A stretch of 64,000 nt of DNA, from NCBI RefSeq assembly GCF_010389155.1, contig NC_057763.1, positions 44,684,645 to 44,748,644 on the forward strand, read 5' to 3'. Both the position numbers and the translations under genes were made by a program. This document shows, one piece after another, positions 24,008-35,020 of this stretch (within the stretch, counting starts at the first letter, position 1; each line of letters starts with the position of its first letter). The notes below the pieces were generated by a model. The model searched no databases and was not told where the DNA came from. It saw nothing but the letters and a program-made list of their open reading frames with translations. The stretch comes from Erigeron canadensis. Its lineage: Eukaryota; Streptophyta; Magnoliopsida; Asterales; Asteraceae.

Positions 24008-25258
24008 GATTTAATTTTACTTTGAAAAGGTTTTTTATTTCTATAGGAATATTTATATGTATGTATGTATTGTGATATATACTAAGGAATTAAATTAATT
24101 ATTGAGATTGAAAAGATGGTATGTTGGAGAAATTTAGTTGATTGATTTTGTGAGGAAAATGGGGAGAACTTTGAAGAAATGGTGGAGAGAACGAACGAAA
24201 GATAAGATGATGACGATGCTGATGAATAAATTATAAAAAGAGGTGTGTGGTAGGAGAAATGAAGGATTTATAAATGTAACACTAGTGACTTTTTTTTACT
24301 AGGTTTATATTCTTTTCCAACCAATTCAATTTTTTAATCCTCCCAATTCAACACTAGTGATGTGGTGGCATCGACGGATGATGATAGCGGCGGCGATTAT
24401 TGGTGGCAGCAGATGCCTTTAGGTATTTGATTTAAAAGTATTTGATTTCAAATAGTGGTGGATATCTTTTATATAGTAGCATTGGTACGTTATTAGATGG
24501 AAAAAACATAAAATACCAAGAACAATTCTGATAATTGAAAGACAGAAATTACTAAAAATAAAAAATGGACTTTTACTTTATAAGGGAGTAATGTAAGATA
24601 AAACTCAAACATAAAAAGGGGCCTTTTACTTTGATTATGGTAATTAAATGTTCTTAGAATTGGGATCCTTTCAAACTTTTACTATCTCAAGTAGAAATTT
24701 ATAAGAATGAAACTTGAAAAGTAACAACTTTAAAGAGGATCCCCACTCATATTCTTAATTTACCTCGAGAGAACAAAATTAAACATACAATCTTTCAACT
24801 TAATAATCACTTCAAAACGCAATGAATTACTAGTCTAGACTCTAGTAGCATCTTAGTTGTTGAATAAGGTCTAGGGACTATAAAGTCATGAGTTCGAATC
24901 CCACGTAGCGGTTTTGTCATATTTAATGAGTTTTCTCCTGAATTGGTGTATTGACATTATTGCTAAATGCGAATAATATTCAAATGATCCGTCAGTAATT
25001 TAAATTTATCATTCAAAATAAAATAATAATAAAAATTTAACCATTTCAAAAAAATGTATTAACAGTCTTGTGTAGAGAATTGTTTTTCTTATTTTTGTTG
25101 AGATTTACCTGTAGCTTTTTAAAAATCATACAAAACAAGATAACATGTAACAATATTTTATTTATTGATGCTTGTAACAAATAACTAATTTTCTTGTTGT
25201 TGACTTGTTATTATACTTTGTTTTAAATTTTTATTTATGTCTATAATCTATAATTTAT
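24008..25258. other. Promoter side of the F-box gene and intergenic DNA
   Basis: This is upstream sequence of the minus-strand F-box gene. It is AT-rich, with a short GGC/GAT-rich patch at 24360-24415 resembling the tracts at 25.4 and 48.7 kb, and the tRNA-like unit listed separately. No gene seen. Confidence 0.5.
24846..24904 (+). other. tRNA-like / SINE-like unit
   Basis: An A-box-like run (agcatcttagttgttgaat, then aagg) and a strong B box gagttcgaatcccac (24890-24904) lie at tRNA-like spacing. The downstream body and tail of a SINE are not obvious. It is a relic at most. Confidence 0.35.
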
Positions 25259-25687
25259 ATCTGTATCTACAATACATTAAAAGCATTAACCTCTTTTTTT
25301 TAAATTTCAATTAAGTAATCAAAAAGTACCTAAAAATACACACATTTTTATTCATTAATTTAAACATCTCTACCTAATATTCCTATAATACATAAATGAA
25401 ATAACGAGAACGGTACCCACACATTGCGGCGGTGATGGAGGTGGCGGCGGTGGATGTGATGTAATGGCGGCGGCGGTGGTGACGGTGAGGGGTGGTGGTG
25501 GCGGCAAGCGGCGGTAGCGGCGGCGGTGGCGGCGGAGATTGGTGGTGGTGGTGGTGGCGCGGGTGGCTATGATGTATGGAACCTCATGCATTAGAATGTG
25601 TACATTGTTGAAACTTAAAATCATTATTGAAATTTTAAGTTCAATGTTAAAAATCAAAAGTGAATTCGCTTTATAATATAGTATAGA
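25259..25687. mobile_element. Helitron-like sequence with GGC/GGT tract
   Basis: On the minus strand from 25687 the sequence starts TCTATACTATATTATAAAGC, a form seen at the 5' ends of plant non-autonomous Helitrons. On the + strand, 25259 starts with the related TCTACAATACATTAAAAGC. Between them, 25430-25562 is almost pure GGC/GGT/GAT trinucleotides after a hairpin-like acccacacattgcgg. The tract makes a proline-rich open frame on the minus strand that I take as spurious. No CTRR terminus was fixed. Confidence 0.45.
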
Positions 25688-25739
25688 TTTACAACATAAA
25701 TCTCCTAATCCTTAAAATAACCAGTCTATTTTCTTTAAC

Positions 25740-25885
25740 ATCAATTACTTTCACATTCACCACTATTACCGGCCCCACCACCCCATCACCACTGTTTCCG
25801 TCATCCGTTGTTGTCGCCACTACCGCCACCGCTACCATCACCTCACGACACTATCACTATCAACGTCACATTATGCGGACGTGTG
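25740..25885 (-). repeat. Trinucleotide-rich tract, Helitron-like module relic
   Basis: Read on the minus strand, ACACGTCCGCATAATG is followed by a GGT/GAT/GGC-rich tract. The same arrangement, with near-identical lead sequence (gtccgcgtaatg), occurs at 47980 on the + strand. It is interpreted as another copy of the repeat family discussed at 25.4 and 48 kb. Confidence 0.4.
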
Positions 25886-26128
25886 ACTCGTTTAACTAAA
25901 TAAGTTAAACCATCATGTAAATTGTAAACTCTAAATCCAAAACAAAATCAAGATTAGATCAATTTGTTTTTTGGCTTTTTATAAGACCAAACTCTTAACT
26001 CATTTATTAACTAAGTTTATGACTACTTTAAAATCAACGGATCGTTTAAAATTTAAGACTTAATTCATATAAACATTATATGTTAATTAGTCATTTTATT
26101 CATCTAACACTTAATGGTTAAAAAATAA

Positions 26129-26632
26129 AGAAATAACATGAGTACCCAATTTTATTTTATTTTTACCAATTTAGCCAACTTTTTTCAAATTTCACAAAAT
26201 ACCCAACAAAATCGCAATAGAAAGTGAAAATCGCAATGAGATTTTGAAAATCGTATAGAGTTTTAAAATCCTTATGAGATTTTGACTTTTTATGATTTGG
26301 ACATTTTTTTTTAAATTGTGACTTTTGCATTACGTGTTTTTGACTTTTCTTTGAGATTTCGACTTTTTTTGAGATTCAAAAAACACAATGCAAAAAACAA
26401 AATCTCAATAAAAAATCAAAAATTTTTTTTTTTAAAAAATTAAAATCAGAAACAAGTCAAAATCGATTTTCAAAATCTTTATGTGATTGTACAAAATCTC
26501 ATTGCGATTTTCAAAATCTCATTTCAATTTTTATTTTTTATTACAATTTTATTAGGTAATTTATGAAAATTCAAAAAAAATTTAGATAAATTAATATATT
26601 TTTTAAAAAATTAGATACTCATGTTATTTTCT
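26129..26632. mobile_element. Mutator-type MITE with 9-11 bp target duplication
   Basis: Termini are AGAAATAACATGAGTAcccaa and, by reverse complement, AGAAAATAACATGAGTAtct. The inverted similarity continues inward for over 150 bp through (g)aaaatcgcaatgagatttt. The identical words ttaaaaaataa flank it at 26118-26128 and 26633-26643. A 9-11 bp duplication with long inverted termini fits Mutator-like elements. The low complexity of the duplicated word keeps its exact length open. Confidence 0.75.
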
Positions 26633-26643
26633 TTAAAAAATAA

Positions 26644-27406
26644 ATGGTCTTTTAACACCAACAAACCTTTCATATACCTAAATCCGACCGTTTTAGTTTG
26701 TCACTCGGGATATAGCACCCGGGTTTTTTTATCGTCTACCTTTAAAAATGTCAGATAAATTTACTTTATTTGAGGACCAACTTTGAAGGTTAAGAAAACA
26801 TTAGGGACTGTTTCTTGTAAAGTCTAAACGTGAAATAAATCCATGTTCGTCTTCCCCCAAATTGCTTTTTCAAGATTGTAATTACAGGTTTAGATTGGGT
26901 GTAATTAAGCAAACGCAATTTGTCTTTTTCAAATCCTGATTTGATTAATTAGATTCCAGGTAATATTATATTCTTTCATTTATATTTTTATAGAAGTTTT
27001 TATATATATATATATATATATATGTATGAATGTCTACAATTTAGATTAATAGATTAATATACGAATTATCATCCTTATCTAGGCTTCTTTTTTAAATATA
27101 TTTTTATTATTGCTTTTTGATTTATTATGCGGGTTTTGGACAATGCCTATTATGTGTTTGATGAAATGTCTAAGTGGACTAATGAGTACAATTTCTATGT
27201 TCCTTACATGCTTCTTTTCTTTTTGGTTGAGTTGGAGGGTTAACTGGGTTATGACTTATGGCTTACGGGTTCAAACGGGTGGGCGGCTCGGCTTATTTAT
27301 TCACAAACCAATGCGAACACGACCTGTTTAGATCATATGCAACCCTGTTATATTTGTGTCATTTTATTTGATGATACTAAAAGGGTTGTTTTAATCTTAT
27401 TTAGAA
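26644..27406. other. Upstream region of NAA38
   Basis: AT-rich DNA with a (TA)n microsatellite (27000-27022). The stretch 26840-26960 is less AT-rich and could hold a 5' UTR exon, with the acceptor just before the ATG at 27407, but I cannot prove it. No other gene seen. Confidence 0.45.
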
Positions 27407-27736
27407 ATGGAGAACACAATGCAAGAAGCAGGACAAACATCTGTAGGTGGGAAATCGGATATTGGTCATGTGAAGAAACTGTTGTTTAGGCGAATGCTGG
27501 TTGGGGTAAGTGATGGTCGGTTTTTCATGGGTGCATTTTACTGTATGGATAAACAGGGAAACATTATTCTTCAAGATGCTGTGGAGTATCGAAATACCAG
27601 ACGAGATAATCCTTCTCCAATGGAACAGAGGGGTCTTGGTCTCATATTAATTCCCTTCACTTGTAGAACTTCTTGTCATGTGGATTGCTCGATTGATGAA
27701 CAACTCGCTCTACTGTCTCTTCAGGCTCAATCGTAA
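27407..27736 (+). CDS. NAA38: N-alpha-acetyltransferase 38, NatC auxiliary subunit (LSMD1-like)
   Basis: Intronless gene of 109 residues. The central part has an LSM/Sm fold: VKKLLFRRMLVGVSDGRFFM (about residues 24-43) for Sm1, then GAFYCMDKQGNIILQDAVEY, and GLGLILIPFTCRTSCHVD for the Sm2 strand pair, ending with the conserved DEQLALLSLQAQ tail. NAA38 is the small auxiliary subunit of the NatC complex, with NAA30 and NAA35, which acetylates nascent proteins starting with Met plus a hydrophobic residue. The start at ATG 27407 gives a family-typical length. The divergent neighbours are unrelated. The main alternative would be another LSM protein, but GRFFMGAFYCMDKQGNIIL and the C-terminal tail favour NAA38. 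Confidence 0.85.
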   Translation: MENTMQEAGQTSVGGKSDIGHVKKLLFRRMLVGVSDGRFFMGAFYCMDKQGNIILQDAVEYRNTRRDNPSPMEQRGLGLILIPFTCRTSCHVDCSIDEQLALLSLQAQS

Positions 27737-28929
27737 GTTGATTAACACTGGATTTTGATGTTTTATGGCTGAACTTCTGTTAGTGAATAGTGTTCTGTGT
27801 ACCTGATGCTCTTGTAGTCTTCTAAGAAGTTATGTATCTGAGATATTTGAATTGATAATTAATTATATTATAAACATAAATTATTTGAGTTTAGTATGGC
27901 TGGTTCAATTTGACTCGACATCTCTAACTACGATAGTAGATCAATTGGTTTGGATTTTCTTTCGAAAAAAAAAGAACAAGCAATGTTATTTCATGGATGC
28001 AATTTGGATGTGCATTTTTGAGGTGGTCATATGATATCTAATAAGAAAATCAAGTACTCAAGTGTAACGCAACACACTTAAACCGTTACAAAACGCTCTG
28101 TAAAATGTAGTATTCGGATATCCTTCCGGTGACTCCAACCTGCCCACTCCAGACCTTCACAGGTCCATCACATGAGACTATGAGAGGTATCAAGCTCACC
28201 ATGCAGCCCTCTTAAATGGCGGCCTGCCTAGCTCCTTGACTATGCTGGGATTCAAAACGGGATGTGTTCCAGATGCATTCATGTTCAGAATTATCTTAGA
28301 TTAATAACCACACAATAAGTAATCAGATTTTTGGTTTATAAAATTCTGATTTTTTTAGTAACTGACATACACTATGTAATATTGTCTTCTGAAGAAAGGA
28401 GATGTTTGGTGAAATATGAGGATTAAAAGTTAAAACTCGAAATTTCATAAGTTAGGCTACTAGAATAAGTAAAGAGGTAAATTAGTTCACCCTTAAATTT
28501 GTAATCTTGTTGCAGTGTATATGAATCCCATTAGTTCGTTACTGGAAACTGGTTATTTGATCTTAGATAACTAGCTACTTAGACGTAGAGGCTGAGAAAT
28601 AAAAATATGATTGTTCAGATAGTTTCAAACACAACTTTAGACTCCCCTTAAACTGAACTGGCCAATTATGTCTGGTCTGGTTCAATTCAATGGCTCGATG
28701 CACTTGCATGTATAGCTCTATGCAAATGAACACTGGTGATACAATCATACAAGTTTCTCCATGCTAACAAAATGTTGAAGGGTTGAAACCCATTCATTGG
28801 AGAAATACATGAAGCAAAACAACAGATACTATACAAGTAGTTTCCAATTGCAGTAACAGTATTTTCTATATGAGCCCCCCACCTCCGGACCAACCAGGCT
28901 GCAGTCGCAGTATTTAGTCATGGTTGCTG
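27737..28929. other. Intergenic between NAA38 and DEG5
   Basis: This holds the 3' UTR of NAA38 (first part) and of DEG5 (last part). The block 28080-28270 is GC-richer than its surroundings (ccttccggtgactccaacc; acaggtccatcacatg) and looks like part of an interspersed, possibly SINE-type repeat, but I could not define ends. No gene seen. Confidence 0.4.
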
Positions 28930-31082
28930 TCAAAACCTGTCCCGGTAAGCTGTGCCATAAACAATCAAGTAAGGTATGGTCTTCACAACTGTATCAATTG
29001 GTATTGCAAAATTAACCCCAGATGACATCCCACTTCCTGCAAGAGATTATTCAAATAGATTTAAAGAGGTAAATTATTCTCTATCCAACTTATGACATCA
29101 ACTGTACACAATCAAAATCATTCACAATGATCAAATTCACATTTACGAAATTTGATTTTTTTATTCTCTATCCAATTCTAGATTTAAAGATTCTAATGTC
29201 ATCTGGTTAATCACTTCCTTAGTTATGTGAGATTTGACTTTCATGGTCAAACTGATAAAAACCTTTGAATTCATATTGATATGCAGTCTAAGAATGAGGT
29301 AGATAGTTGACTAGTCACTTTCAAATTAGAATAAATAGAAGAGATAGTCTGGATCAAATTCATTCTAGGACAGAAGTATCAAGAAAAATCAGCTCTGTAC
29401 CTTTTCGAGTGAAAGTTGCAGTATTAACACCGATAACATGACCATGGGAATCAAGCAAGGGTCCACCCGAATTTCCTGCACAATAGCATTACACCCCCAA
29501 AGCTTTACATATTATCTTAGTACCATACTACCATCATATAATTTGGTGTTAAATATAAGATATCTGATGTTCCTTAAGGAGATTTTTGACCTGAATTAAT
29601 AGCTGCATCTGTTTGAATAGCTCCTCTAATAGCTCCTCCATTTGGCGAAGGTATCTCTCTTCCTAGCCCACTGACAACCTGATATCGTTTGATGTATGTA
29701 AAGAATCCTTTAGTTTCTATGCCGAAACCAGTTGGCTATAAGTGGTTTAGAGGATATTAGTGGTTCTTATATTTTGATGGATTAGTTGAACATCACGGAC
29801 TTACCCCTGTGGTTAATGTGTTCTCATATCCATAAGGATTCCCGATAGCATAGCAGCTCTGGCCTACATATAGTTTACTTGCGCTGCCTATTTCTACTGG
29901 CTTAACTTCGATCCCTTCGACATCAACCTGCAAAAAGGAGTATGAATCTTATATTAATCAATGAGTGAATTTACTATATGTTTAAAATTTGTGTTCCATT
30001 TTGCCCACCTTTAGAACAGCCAAATCGCTTGATGGATCAACGCCAACAATCTTTCCATCTCTAGATAAACCGTTGCCATTCTTGTCAACTAGGAATACCT
30101 GTATAAGAAACACCCACATAACTTATCCACGAGCATGTAAATTAGCAGTCATTACTCATTACAACGTCTATTATCAACATTAGTCATTCAAATCATTATC
30201 ACTAATAGTAGATACACTTTGGGAAGCGAAAGCTACTGCAAGACCAGACTCGATGAAATCTATCATTCTAGGAGAATAGTATTAGAACCTTACAACGTTG
30301 TCGCCCATATTGATCAGTAGCCAACTTTTCAACAACATGATAATTTGTCACCTGCCATACAATTTTAAGCAAATGTATAAGTTTACACTTGTTCAATATA
30401 TCCGAAAATATAAAAGAGGGCATAAGTAATATCTGCTACGATCCTATTTGTGTAGGCCTTTTTGGCAGTTCCATTTTGCGGGTTCCCATTTACAATAAAT
30501 TTATAGTATATGAACTGTTTCTGTGAGGAATATGCGCATGTTAAAATTGAAATGCAAGTATAGAGAAAGATGTCTTACGATGTGACCAAACTTATCCCAA
30601 ATGAAGCCCGAACCTGTCCCTTCAATTATTGCTTTCTTATCATCATCTACCATCACAACCTCATCAGTTGTTTTCGGGTTATCAATGATTTCAAGGTCTT
30701 TGATGAAAACCACAGATGGTGATGTTTCCTACAAACCATCAAATGCAAAGAAAGTCATATTCATATGGACAAGAACCAATTAACATTACACCACGTTGTA
30801 TTGTACCTCAAAGAGAGTAACAACACGATCTTCTTCCTGTTGTGAATCATCAATCAGTAGTTGTTGTTGTTGGGGAATTTCAGCAGATAAACTTGGAGAT
30901 ATTGGAAAGATTTGAAGGTAGGAGGATACCACTGCAGTCAAGATTATGGTTCTACGTGTCGTCGTAAATGGCAGACCAGATGAAGATGATGAAGAAGTGT
31001 TTATGGGTATGGGTTTGAAAGAAGAAGAAGAAATGGGAATGGAGATTGAGTGATCACACCCAAGCAGCAGTCTCTCCTCCAT
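28930..31082 (-). CDS. DEG5: DEG5, chloroplast thylakoid-lumen Deg/HtrA serine protease
   Basis: Eight exons read by eye: 31082-30807, 30728-30579, 30351-30289, 30098-30009, 29927-29805, 29678-29591, 29475-29401, 29036-28930. They sum to 972 bp, giving 323 residues, the length I recall for Arabidopsis DEG5. The N-terminus is a plastid transit region with a twin-arginine lumen signal (TTRRTIILTAVVSS, RR 43-44). The trypsin-like triad is His147 (VTNYHVV), Asp188 (SSDLAVLK) and Ser266 (GNSGGPL). There is no PDZ domain, as expected for DEG5, and the tail is IVYGTAYRDRF. DEG5 pairs with DEG8 and helps degrade photodamaged D1 of photosystem II. ATG 31082 (MEERLL) was preferred over an in-frame ATG at 31151 because the upstream 23 residues are unlike a transit peptide. 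The intron 3 donor is a weak GTTCTA. Confidence 0.95.
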
Positions 31083-32418
31083 TACTCTATATCTATATTC
31101 TATTCTATCTCTTTGGTTTTTCCTTAACTCTCCAACACCATATGTCTTCAAACATTTTCTGTATTAGTTTTTTTATTTATTTTTTTTATCAATAAACCCT
31201 TAAAAACATTTTACATGTCTACATTCTACAATATCATCATCTTTAACCATAAAACTCGATTATCTAAATTTTGTTATAATTTTTAACTATTTTAATATTG
31301 GTCAAAGTCAATCAATCGATTTAAAAACAATTTATGATTTAATTATACTCGATTATACTCTTTTATACTTTCACACTTATGATATTTCTCATATTTTCGA
31401 TCATCAGTTATTATGTTTATTAATCTGATGAATTTAAATAACTAAATGTGACTTTCTTGTTGAAAACGGATTGACATCACCACATTGGGGAAATAATGTA
31501 GATTTATAACACAGTATTTACGTAATACATTGGTGATGGTCATGATTGAAGACTGGTGGTGTCGGCGACGAGTGATGATGACGGCGACTAATGATGGTGG
31601 TGACGGTGTTGAGTGTTGTACGTTGATGCAAATAATAATTGATACAATGGAAATATTTTAGGATATAAGAGTTTATAGCGTAAATTAGTAAGATTAGAGT
31701 TTAAGATGTTAATTAAGGACAAACTGAGTAATTTCTAATAATTTTTTTTATAGGGTTGTTAGTTAAAGGCAATTGGGTCATTTTAAAATTAACTCTTTTG
31801 TAAATTATTTCAAAAAATAAAGACTAAAATTTTATAAAAAGAATGAAAGATAATAACCCTTGTGTAATTGTACCACTGGTCAACTACTAGTTCATTTTTT
31901 TCCCCTCAAGCAAAAAACTCAATTCTGCCTACCTGTGGATTGGCACAGAAATGATCTTTTGGGCTCGGAACACTTTTGGGCTCCACATTCACAGGTTCAC
32001 TTGAACCTTTGAATAATTTTGCATACACTAACACTATGTTTTTGAGTTTAAATTATAAAAGAAATAAAATGATTAGATGTCATCATATCTTTCTTCCAAA
32101 TCACCCCAAAAATGGGAAAAAACTTTTTTAAACAAAATCAACTAAAAAATCCTTTCAACTCATTCCCTTTCATTTCATTTTTATCCTTAAGTTAAACTCA
32201 AGAACACAACTTATTTTGCAATCCTTTGTGTTCTTTTCTTTTCTTTCTTTCAAACAACTCAAAAACACAGTGTAAAATGCAACTATTTATCGGTGGCTAA
32301 ATTTATCCTTTCTTGCTTATTTTTGATAGTGATTTGAGATTATCTTAGTAAAAGAATGCACTAGTATATGCTTATTATTAGTTCTATCACCAAGAGAACG
32401 AAAGCCTACTTCAAATCC

Positions 32419-32468
<50 letters not shown>

Positions 32469-32486
32469 AAACTTCTATCATATAAG
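31083..32486. other. Upstream of DEG5 and intergenic repeats
   Basis: DEG5 promoter side (first few hundred bp), then a GAT/GGT/GAC-rich tract (31533-31625) introduced by cgtaatacattggtgatgg, similar to the tracts at 25.8 and 48.0 kb. A (TA)n microsatellite lies at 32420-32454. No gene seen. Confidence 0.45.
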
Positions 32487-32495
32487 AAAATTAAA

Positions 32496-32786
32496 GGAAT
32501 AAGTATCCTGTAATGTAAAAAACTTTGGACGAATGTCTATAGTAGGAAATAACTAAAGTTTTGTGTATTGTATGTAAACAACTTTAAAAAATATTTATTG
32601 TATGTAAGAAAACATACGTGGCAACCATATAGAGCTGCCACTTGTTTGATTTTAATTGGTTGAATACATTTTCTTACATACAATAAACATTATTTTCGAG
32701 TTGTTTACATACAATACACACAACTTTAGTTATTTCCTACTATAGACATTCGTTTAAAGTTTGTTACATTACAAGATACTTATCCC
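32496..32786. mobile_element. Mutator-type MITE, 9-bp target duplication
   Basis: The left end is ggaataagtatcctgtaatg. The reverse complement of the right end is GGGATAAGTATCTTGTAATG. The arms match for about 130 bp each (ACGAATGTCTATAGTAGGAA; TGTGTATTGTATGTAAACAA), so the whole 291 bp folds back. The identical 9-bp words aaaattaaa lie at 32487-32495 and 32787-32795. A 9-bp duplication plus long inverted termini identifies the Mutator superfamily. Strong arm identity suggests a fairly recent copy. Confidence 0.9.
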
Positions 32787-32859
32787 AAAATTAAATGGTA
32801 TATTAACATACTTAACTAAAAGGACGAGAGATTAAAATCTAACAATGTTGTTTTTAAAA

Positions 32860-34016
32860 GGGATTATGGCATTTGAGTATAACCACCTATGACCAAATGG
32901 TTATATAATGTAACCACCTACTAGTGTGGCTATGTAGTGTAAGATTCTTTAATATTAGGGTTATGTTATGTAACGTACCGGATAACATCATTTGAAATGA
33001 CTGGTTAGGTCACGTGCATGCCATGTGTATCTTAAATATATATAGGTTAAGTCATGTGCTAAATTACCGACAAACCAAAAAAGGGGAGATTTACACACAC
33101 ATAACCCGCAGGCCACTTCTAGGCCAATTTTGGCAGGATTTTTGGCCAGATTTTGATCCATTTCGATTCCCATCTTATTCCTTGTTAATTTATCTTCAAA
33201 TCCATGTAATATATCATGCCTAAACCTTGCAAAAAATCTTGAAAAAAATCGTAAAATATAGAGATAGAGGTCGACGGTTTGGAGGGTGAAAGATATAATT
33301 GATCTTATCTTCAATCTAAATACAATCTGAGATCATCATCATCAAATTCGGATTCAATTTTGGAGGGTTTTTCTTCTTTACAACCGCCGCAAAACATCAA
33401 CACCACCGTTTAGCCACCACCTATTCCGGAAACTGTTCATTCGAATTCTGATCAATTGAAGGTAGGGGAGGGGGCGATTAAGAGTGGGGTAAATGCTGAT
33501 TCATGTGAAAAAACGAGGGCCAATGATTTTGGGGGTGTTTTGTCCGAAAATTTGGGCATAAACCCTAATTTTGTCTCAGCCGCCCCAAGTCAATTCCGGC
33601 CACTTCTGGGCCAAATTCCAATCAAAAATATGATGGGGAAGGGGCGATTTTGGGTGGGGTTGGTCTAGGTTTGCTGAAAAAATCACAGATTGATGAAGTA
33701 GATAGTACTTTGGGCGAAATCATGGGTAAAAACCCAATTTTTGGTTGTGGTTGGGAATTTTTTAGGTTTAATATATATAAATGATGAATATATACGCTTT
33801 TTAGGTTTTTAAATATAATATCAAGAGTCAGTCGCGCCACTTGTTGAAGTCAACGCGAGTCAATGGTGGGGGTGACCGGTTACCTTTACTACAGGTAACG
33901 CGTTACATAACATAACCCGAATATTGAAGGATCTTACATTACATAGTCACACTAGTAGGTAGTTATATTACATAACAATTTGGTCATAGGTGGTTACATT
34001 CAGGTGTCATGATCCC
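32860..34016. mobile_element. Pack-MULE-like Mutator element carrying duplicated internal sequence
   Basis: Terminal inverted repeats of about 135 bp. The left end is gggattatggcatttgag, with (t)gaccaaatggttatataatg within it. The reverse complement of the right end is GGGATCATGACACCTGAATG, with TGACCAAATTGTTATGTAAT within it. The identical 9-bp words tttttaaaa flank it at 32851-32859 and 34017-34025. The 0.9-kb interior is less AT-rich than the surroundings and contains a partly repeated passage: ggccacttctaggccaa (33110s) and ggccacttctgggccaa (33597s), and gggagggggcgattaagagt (33465s) and ggggaaggggcgattttggg (33635s). No transposase is present. The interior could be captured host sequence (Pack-MULE), but the donor cannot be identified from this window. 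Confidence 0.85.
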
Positions 34017-34476
34017 TTTTTAAAATAACAAGTTTACTAAAAAATGTAATATAATTATTAAACTTCTATAATTGGGGGGAAATAATTATGAAATTTAACA
34101 AACTTGAGTAAATTTTTTTTGTATGTTCCATATTCGAAGTTCCACCAATTGGGGAAACTAATTATGACTCAACAAACTTAAAACTTTCATACTTTGATAT
34201 TTAGCAGACATAATTAGTGTTAGAGGCCATGTTTAAGAATCACTAAATCCTATGTTTTCTTTTTATGTTACATAGTGTTCCGAAATTGGTTCTATACTCT
34301 TATGATGGGGTAAATTTTGATACCATGTATGTGGTGTATTTTCACACTCTCTCAAACTGCCTAGATAAGTTGAAGACTGCTTAATGTGATAAAATAATAA
34401 GCCGAGAAAGCCTTTAACAACAGATTATCAATATGATAGGTGTTGCGGCGTTGCTTTACAATTAGTTGTTGGGGAA

Positions 34477-35015
34477 TTCAGTGATATAACGAACAAAACC
34501 GGATATAATACAATCTTTGAAGACACGTGATCGCTTTCAGATTGAATCAATATGGTGGTTCACCCAAACTATTCAATCGGATACAATCAAAGATTAAGAA
34601 TGTTTTGTGTGTTGTGTTTGGGAGAAAACATAACCAAGAAGAAAAAAAAAATTCGACCAGAATGGGAAATAAAGGAGCGAAAGTTTGTTTTATCTGATTT
34701 AGGGCCATTAACGGCCAATTCAGAAGTTACTTTAGAAGGTTTTCAAATTGCAAAAAAACAACCCCTTAAGTTCCGAAAATTAAATTTCATACGGATATCA
34801 CCAAAGCAATTCGTTGGAAATAAAAAATTAAACAGCCAGGGGCTGACACCCCTTGACCCCGCTACCAAGGGCGCTACCCCTGAGCCCCCGTACCAGCCCC
34901 TAAGGTCATAATAAATTCAGATAGACGTGCACTCCGCACCTCCAAGCCTAAATGATGTATTGTTATGACAATAATGGTCAAACAAGTTAATTAAATTACA
35001 CTAAAATATCCAACA
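34477..35015. mobile_element. Solo LTR, 5-bp target duplication
   Basis: 539 bp starting TGTTGGGGAATTCA and ending ATATCCAACA, the canonical TG...CA LTR ends with short inverted TGTTGG/CCAACA. The identical 5-bp words ttagt flank it at 34472-34476 and 35016-35020. It contains a GC-rich fold (ccaggggctgacacccctt, then accaagggcgctacccctg) before tcataataaattcag. The element at 6544-7595 is a relative. The internal retrotransposon region is absent, as after LTR-LTR recombination. The open frame 34552-34911 inside it is judged spurious. Confidence 0.88.
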
Positions 35016-35020
35016 TTAGT

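Noticed and set aside
25370..25657. Minus-strand frame rich in Pro, Arg and His
   Set aside because: It is produced by the GGC/GGT trinucleotide tract inside Helitron-like DNA. There is no conserved domain, and flanking codons are AT-rich non-coding sequence.
33014..33314. Overlapping frames on both strands (FWQDFWPDFDPF-type; 108 aa minus)
   Set aside because: They lie inside the Pack-MULE-like element, overlap on both strands, and have no start context or domain. They may be captured sequence but are not supported as a gene.
34552..34911. + strand frame of 119 residues
   Set aside because: It lies entirely inside the solo LTR bounded by ttagt duplications, and the related LTR at 6.5 kb does not keep the frame.
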